A program made the translations under genes and the position numbers. 64,000 bases of DNA. Origin: Hymenobacter terrenus (GTDB lineage Bacteria > Bacteroidota > Bacteroidia > Cytophagales > Hymenobacteraceae). Below the pieces are notes generated by a model that did no database searches, was not told the origin of the DNA, and saw only the letters and a program-made list of their open reading frames with translations. Below, piece by piece: positions 61,168 to 64,000 of the stretch (within the stretch, counting starts at the first letter, position 1; each line of letters begins with the position of its first letter). The stretch covers positions 293-64,292 of the forward strand of contig NZ_LATM01000008.1 in the NCBI RefSeq assembly GCF_000972495.1, read 5' to 3'.

Positions 61168-62139
61168 CTAAGCAGCACGACGACGGGCGATGGGGCGCCG
61201 CTCCAGGGGTAGCACCGTCGCCGCCACCTCCTGATTGGCCCACATCTTTTCCAGAAAGCGCGCTACCTGGTCGAGTGCTTGCCGGGCCTCCGGCACAATG
61301 CGCCAAAATAAGTGCCACCAATGAACCAGACCCTCAAATGGTTGAAACGTGACTGCCACGTCCGCCGCCCGGGCCTTATCGACGAATTTTACCACGTCGT
61401 CGTACAGCACTTCGGCCGTGGAAATCTGGATGAGCAACGGTGGCAGGCCGTGTAAATCGGCCTGGGAGGGGGAGAGCATTGGGTGCGTGAGGGCAGTTTT
61501 ATGAGCGTAAAGGGGACCCCAGGTGCGCATTTGCAGAGCTTCGAGCAAGAGACCTTCTTCGCGGGCCACACGGCGCAGGGCAGTGATGGGCAGGTTGAGG
61601 TCCGTCCAGGGTGAGAGGCCGATACCGGCCGCGGGCAGGGCTTGGCCAGCCTCGCGCAGGGCGAGCAGCAGGGCCAGGGCCAGCCCGCCACCAGCCGAGT
61701 CGCCGGCAATGGCAATATCGTGCGGCTGGTGGCCGTGGCGTAGCAGCCAGCGGTAGGCCCGCTTGGCATCGTCGAGAGCAGCGGGGAAAGGATGGTCGGG
61801 TGCTTTGCGGTAATTGATAGTCAGCACGTTGAGGCCGCTGCGCTGGGCCAGGCTGCCTACCAGACTGCGGTGGGTGTTGAGTGAGCCCAGCACGTAGCCC
61901 CCGCCGTGCAGATACAGTAGCACGCGCGTGGGGTGAGCGCCGCGGGGCCGCAACCATTCCGCCTCGAGGCGATTATCGAGCTTCAGGCTCTCCAAATGCA
62001 CGTGCCAGGGCATAAACTGGAACAGGGAGCCAGCCTCCATGGCCAGCCGCATGGCGCCAACGCTGGGCTTGCGGCGGGCCAATGGCGCCGCCGCCGCGGT
62101 GAGTAGCTGCTTGAGCAGCAAGTGCTGAAACGAGGGCAT
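61168..62139 (-). CDS. Alpha/beta hydrolase, hormone-sensitive lipase-like esterase
   Basis: A 323-residue enzyme with LYLHGGGYVLG (oxyanion HGGG at 78-81), nucleophile elbow GDSAGGG (S148) and a later Asp/His pair (QISTAEVLYDD and LVHWWH). This is the HSL/arylacetamide-deacetylase-like esterase family. It lacks a signal peptide and is probably cytoplasmic. Acyl specificity cannot be read. The next gene upstream encodes a lysophospholipid acyltransferase-like protein, so lipid metabolism is a plausible theme. Confidence 0.9.
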   Translation of the reverse strand: MPSFQHLLLKQLLTAAAAPLARRKPSVGAMRLAMEAGSLFQFMPWHVHLESLKLDNRLEAEWLRPRGAHPTRVLLYLHGGGYVLGSLNTHRSLVGSLAQRSGLNVLTINYRKAPDHPFPAALDDAKRAYRWLLRHGHQPHDIAIAGDSAGGGLALALLLALREAGQALPAAGIGLSPWTDLNLPITALRRVAREEGLLLEALQMRTWGPLYAHKTALTHPMLSPSQADLHGLPPLLIQISTAEVLYDDVVKFVDKARAADVAVTFQPFEGLVHWWHLFWRIVPEARQALDQVARFLEKMWANQEVAATVLPLERRPIARRRAA

Positions 62140-62253
62140 TGGGTGGGATAAATGCGGGAGGTGTAAGTAGCAGGAAGCGCGAAATGGAGTAAGCTGGCTA
62201 GTCTCTAAATTATACTTGTAACATGCTTTTATGCTAGGTTCAGACAGAAAATA

Positions 62254-63399
62254 CTACGGCTTCTGACCTAGCTTATTACCCCGATATCCTTTGATAGCCA
62301 GCGGTATCCAGCCAAGCAAGGGGATAAAATACGCCAGGGTAATAGGATTGCGCCACAGCATACGCAACCATGCGCCGGGCTGGTCGAGTTTCATGCGAAA
62401 GTTGCGGCAGCCTTCTTTTACGTAAAGGCGCTCGAACTCGGTGAATACAGCAGGCCACGCGAAGGGCAGGAAGAACGGGAAAAAGCGGCGGTTTTCCTTC
62501 ATGCGCTGCCAGAGTTCGCCCCAGCGGTAGGGTTTCTGGCCGTGGGCGAGCACGGCGGCGTCCATCTCGCCCTGCATCTGCTGGCGGATTTGCTCGGACA
62601 GGCCCAGGTAGTCTTCCCGGGTGAGCTCGGCGGTGGATTTGCTTGTGAGGTCGGTGGGGCGAATACGGGTGCCCATCACGAAGACGAGCTTGGCTGGGAA
62701 GGCCAAGTAGAAGGCCCAGGGCTGAACCAAGACCAGCAGCAGCAGCAACGTGAGCGGCAAAAACGGGATGCCTATTTTCTTGGTCAGATTATTAATCCCA
62801 TCCCAGGAGTAGGCGTAGGGATTAAGGTATTCGGCGTTAATGGTGTAGAAAGGAACAATGTCGGTGCCGTGCTGCAAGGCCAAGCGAATCATGCTGGTAG
62901 CCAGGCGCTGAAGCTGGTACTTGCGGTTGAAGCCCTTGCCGATGCCGGGCACGCCTTCGGGGTAGAGCATCAGGTTGTGATTCTGGTAGTACATCATGGT
63001 TTCGAAATTCAGCGTCGTGGCGTCCACGCAGCCGCATTTCTTCCAGAAGTCCTTCACCAGGTAGGGGTTCATCAGAGCCGTTTGCGAGAGCAGCGGGGCT
63101 GAGAGTGGGCGCGGCAAGTCGCGCATGGAGCTGGTCTTGGGCAGGTACCGAAACAGGTGCGACAGAGCCACAATGGCATCCCAGGGGAAGGCCATGCCGG
63201 AGTGGTTCGAGGCGAAAATCAGCGGCCGGTCAGGGTTGTTGCGCTGCGGGAAATCCTCGAAACCCACCAGTTCGGAGCGAAACCAGACCCGGTCGAGCAG
63301 TTGCAGAATGTTCTCATCCACCGTCCGGGTGAATTCTTCCTCAAAATGGTCGTCGTAGATGTGTTGGTTGGCCGCAATGGCCGGCGGGGGGGAATTCAA
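62254..63399 (-). CDS. 1-acyl-sn-glycerol-3-phosphate acyltransferase-like membrane protein
   Basis: A 381-residue protein with the PlsC-type motif NHSGMAFPWD (H66, D74; the spacing is longer than the usual HX4D), LYPEGVPGIG (EG motif) and hydrophobic segments near 205-230 (FLPLTLLLLLVLVQPWAFYL) and the C-terminus (NPITLAYFIPLLGWIPLAI). It would acylate a lysophospholipid or similar lipid at the membrane. The start is a TTG at 63399; no ATG lies upstream in frame within 40 bp, so the start is uncertain. Confidence 0.85.
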   Translation of the reverse strand: MNSPPPAIAANQHIYDDHFEEEFTRTVDENILQLLDRVWFRSELVGFEDFPQRNNPDRPLIFASNHSGMAFPWDAIVALSHLFRYLPKTSSMRDLPRPLSAPLLSQTALMNPYLVKDFWKKCGCVDATTLNFETMMYYQNHNLMLYPEGVPGIGKGFNRKYQLQRLATSMIRLALQHGTDIVPFYTINAEYLNPYAYSWDGINNLTKKIGIPFLPLTLLLLLVLVQPWAFYLAFPAKLVFVMGTRIRPTDLTSKSTAELTREDYLGLSEQIRQQMQGEMDAAVLAHGQKPYRWGELWQRMKENRRFFPFFLPFAWPAVFTEFERLYVKEGCRNFRMKLDQPGAWLRMLWRNPITLAYFIPLLGWIPLAIKGYRGNKLGQKP

Positions 63400-63529
63400 G
63401 GAAGGACGAAAAATGAAGAATAAGGAATTATTCGCTTGGTAGTGAGAGAAAGGTAAGATTTTTATCGCATTCTAAACTCCTCTTTTCAAAGCGGGACGTT
63501 TCTTCCTCCTTCTTCAGGAAGCGCAATGC

Positions 63530-64000
63530 TCAGCGGCTGCCGAAAATGGCGCTGCCCACCCGCACTAGGGTACTACCTTCGGCCACGGCCAGCTGGTAGT
63601 CGCCGCTCATGCCCATCGAGATTTCACAAAAAGCGGCTTCGGCCGCGAAATACACATTTTTCAGGTGCTCAAAATAGCCGCGCAGCTGCTGGAACTCCCG
63701 GCGTAGCTGGGCTTCGTCGTTGGTAAAAGTGGCCACGCCCATTACGCCGGTGAGGCGCACATGGCGCAGCTCCCGGAAGGCTTCGGATGCCAGAATTTCC
63801 TCGGCCTCGAGCAATGAAAGGCCGGATTTTGTGTCCTCCTGGGCGATGTGGAACTGGAGCAGACCCTGGATGACGCGCTGGTGAGCGGCGGCGTGCTTAT
63901 CGATTTCCTTGAGCAGCTTCAGGCTGTCGATGCTCTGCACGGTGTGCACGAAGGGCGCCAGCAGCTTCACCTTATTGGTTTGCAGTTGGCCGATGAGGTG
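63530..64000 (-). CDS. yggS: YggS-family PLP-binding protein (partial, cut by window edge)
   Basis: The reading frame is open through the right edge of the window. The visible part starts HLIGQLQTNKVKLLAPFVHT, then FHIAQEDTKSGLSLLE, RLTGVMGVATFTNDE, EISMGMSGDYQLAVAEGSTLV and VGSAIFGSR, the characteristic text of YggS/PROSC PLP-homeostasis proteins (HxIGxLQxNK; SMGMSxDY; G(S/T)xxRVGxxIFG). The N-terminal third, with the PLP lysine, lies outside the window. Confidence 0.93.
   Translation of the reverse strand, partial: HLIGQLQTNKVKLLAPFVHTVQSIDSLKLLKEIDKHAAAHQRVIQGLLQFHIAQEDTKSGLSLLEAEEILASEAFRELRHVRLTGVMGVATFTNDEAQLRREFQQLRGYFEHLKNVYFAAEAAFCEISMGMSGDYQLAVAEGSTLVRVGSAIFGSR

Overview
The window looks like chromosomal DNA of a G+C-rich member of the Bacteroidota, most likely Hymenobacter or a close relative in the Cytophagales. 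This is inferred from several signs: a type IX secretion sorting tail on a very large secreted protein; a TonB-dependent receptor followed by a DUF4249 lipoprotein; near-absence of Shine-Dalgarno sites; Bacteroidota-type -7 boxes (TAnnTTTG) ahead of several genes; and many small proteins of types I associate with Hymenobacter. No rRNA, tRNA, CRISPR array, complete insertion sequence or prophage was recognised.

Layout. 0-2 kb (minus): a DNA-alkylation repair cluster with an AraC-OGT fusion, a separate Ada-type metal-binding domain and a 2OG-Fe(II) oxygenase. 3.2-5.2 kb (plus): a 4-TM membrane protein, a 55-residue peptide ending in CxxCGMG and an MNIO (DUF692) enzyme, together a compact ribosomal-peptide modification locus. 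5.2-11.2 kb: amino-acid permease, two Spy/CpxP-like proteins, a secreted unknown, and a persulfide-dioxygenase-like MBL-rhodanese protein. 11.2-13.5 kb: an A+T-rich methyltransferase and repeat-rich DNA. 13.9-19.2 kb: sbcD and sbcC. 19.3-25.2 kb: DUF6687 protein, HNH protein, thioredoxin, TonB receptor and DUF4249 lipoprotein. 25.4-30.9 kb: purine nucleoside phosphorylase, SppA, RarA and a DMT exporter. 30.9-31.9 kb: a decayed RhuM-type gene split around a small membrane-protein gene. 32-38.4 kb: lipoamide dehydrogenase, TPR lipoprotein, ABC ATPase and FtsX-like permease. 39-43.1 kb: a T9SS-exported glycine-rich lectin-domain protein. 44.5-46.8 kb: an A+T-rich patch with a heptapeptide-repeat reading frame and a frameshifted gene. 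46.9-64 kb: ABC-F protein, two tandem paralogous lipoproteins, HPPD, phosphohexomutase, a large envelope protein, an ABC1/UbiB kinase, a phasin-like protein, an esterase, an acyltransferase and the edge of a YggS-type gene.

The strongest candidate for an undescribed system is the MNIO locus at 3.2-5.1 kb. The precursor ends almost at its CxxC core. The enzyme carries an extra C-terminal region, and no separate partner gene lies downstream. Noncoding DNA is also rich in structure: a family of hairpin elements with the core GTAGCGCGAACTTTGTAG, several with MITE-like ends; three exact 43-bp tandem units upstream of sppA; and long perfect inverted repeats, unique to each site, sitting between gene ends (44-bp arms at 56124-56222, 29-bp arms at 26250-26310). 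All functional statements rest on reading motifs by eye; no database search was run.
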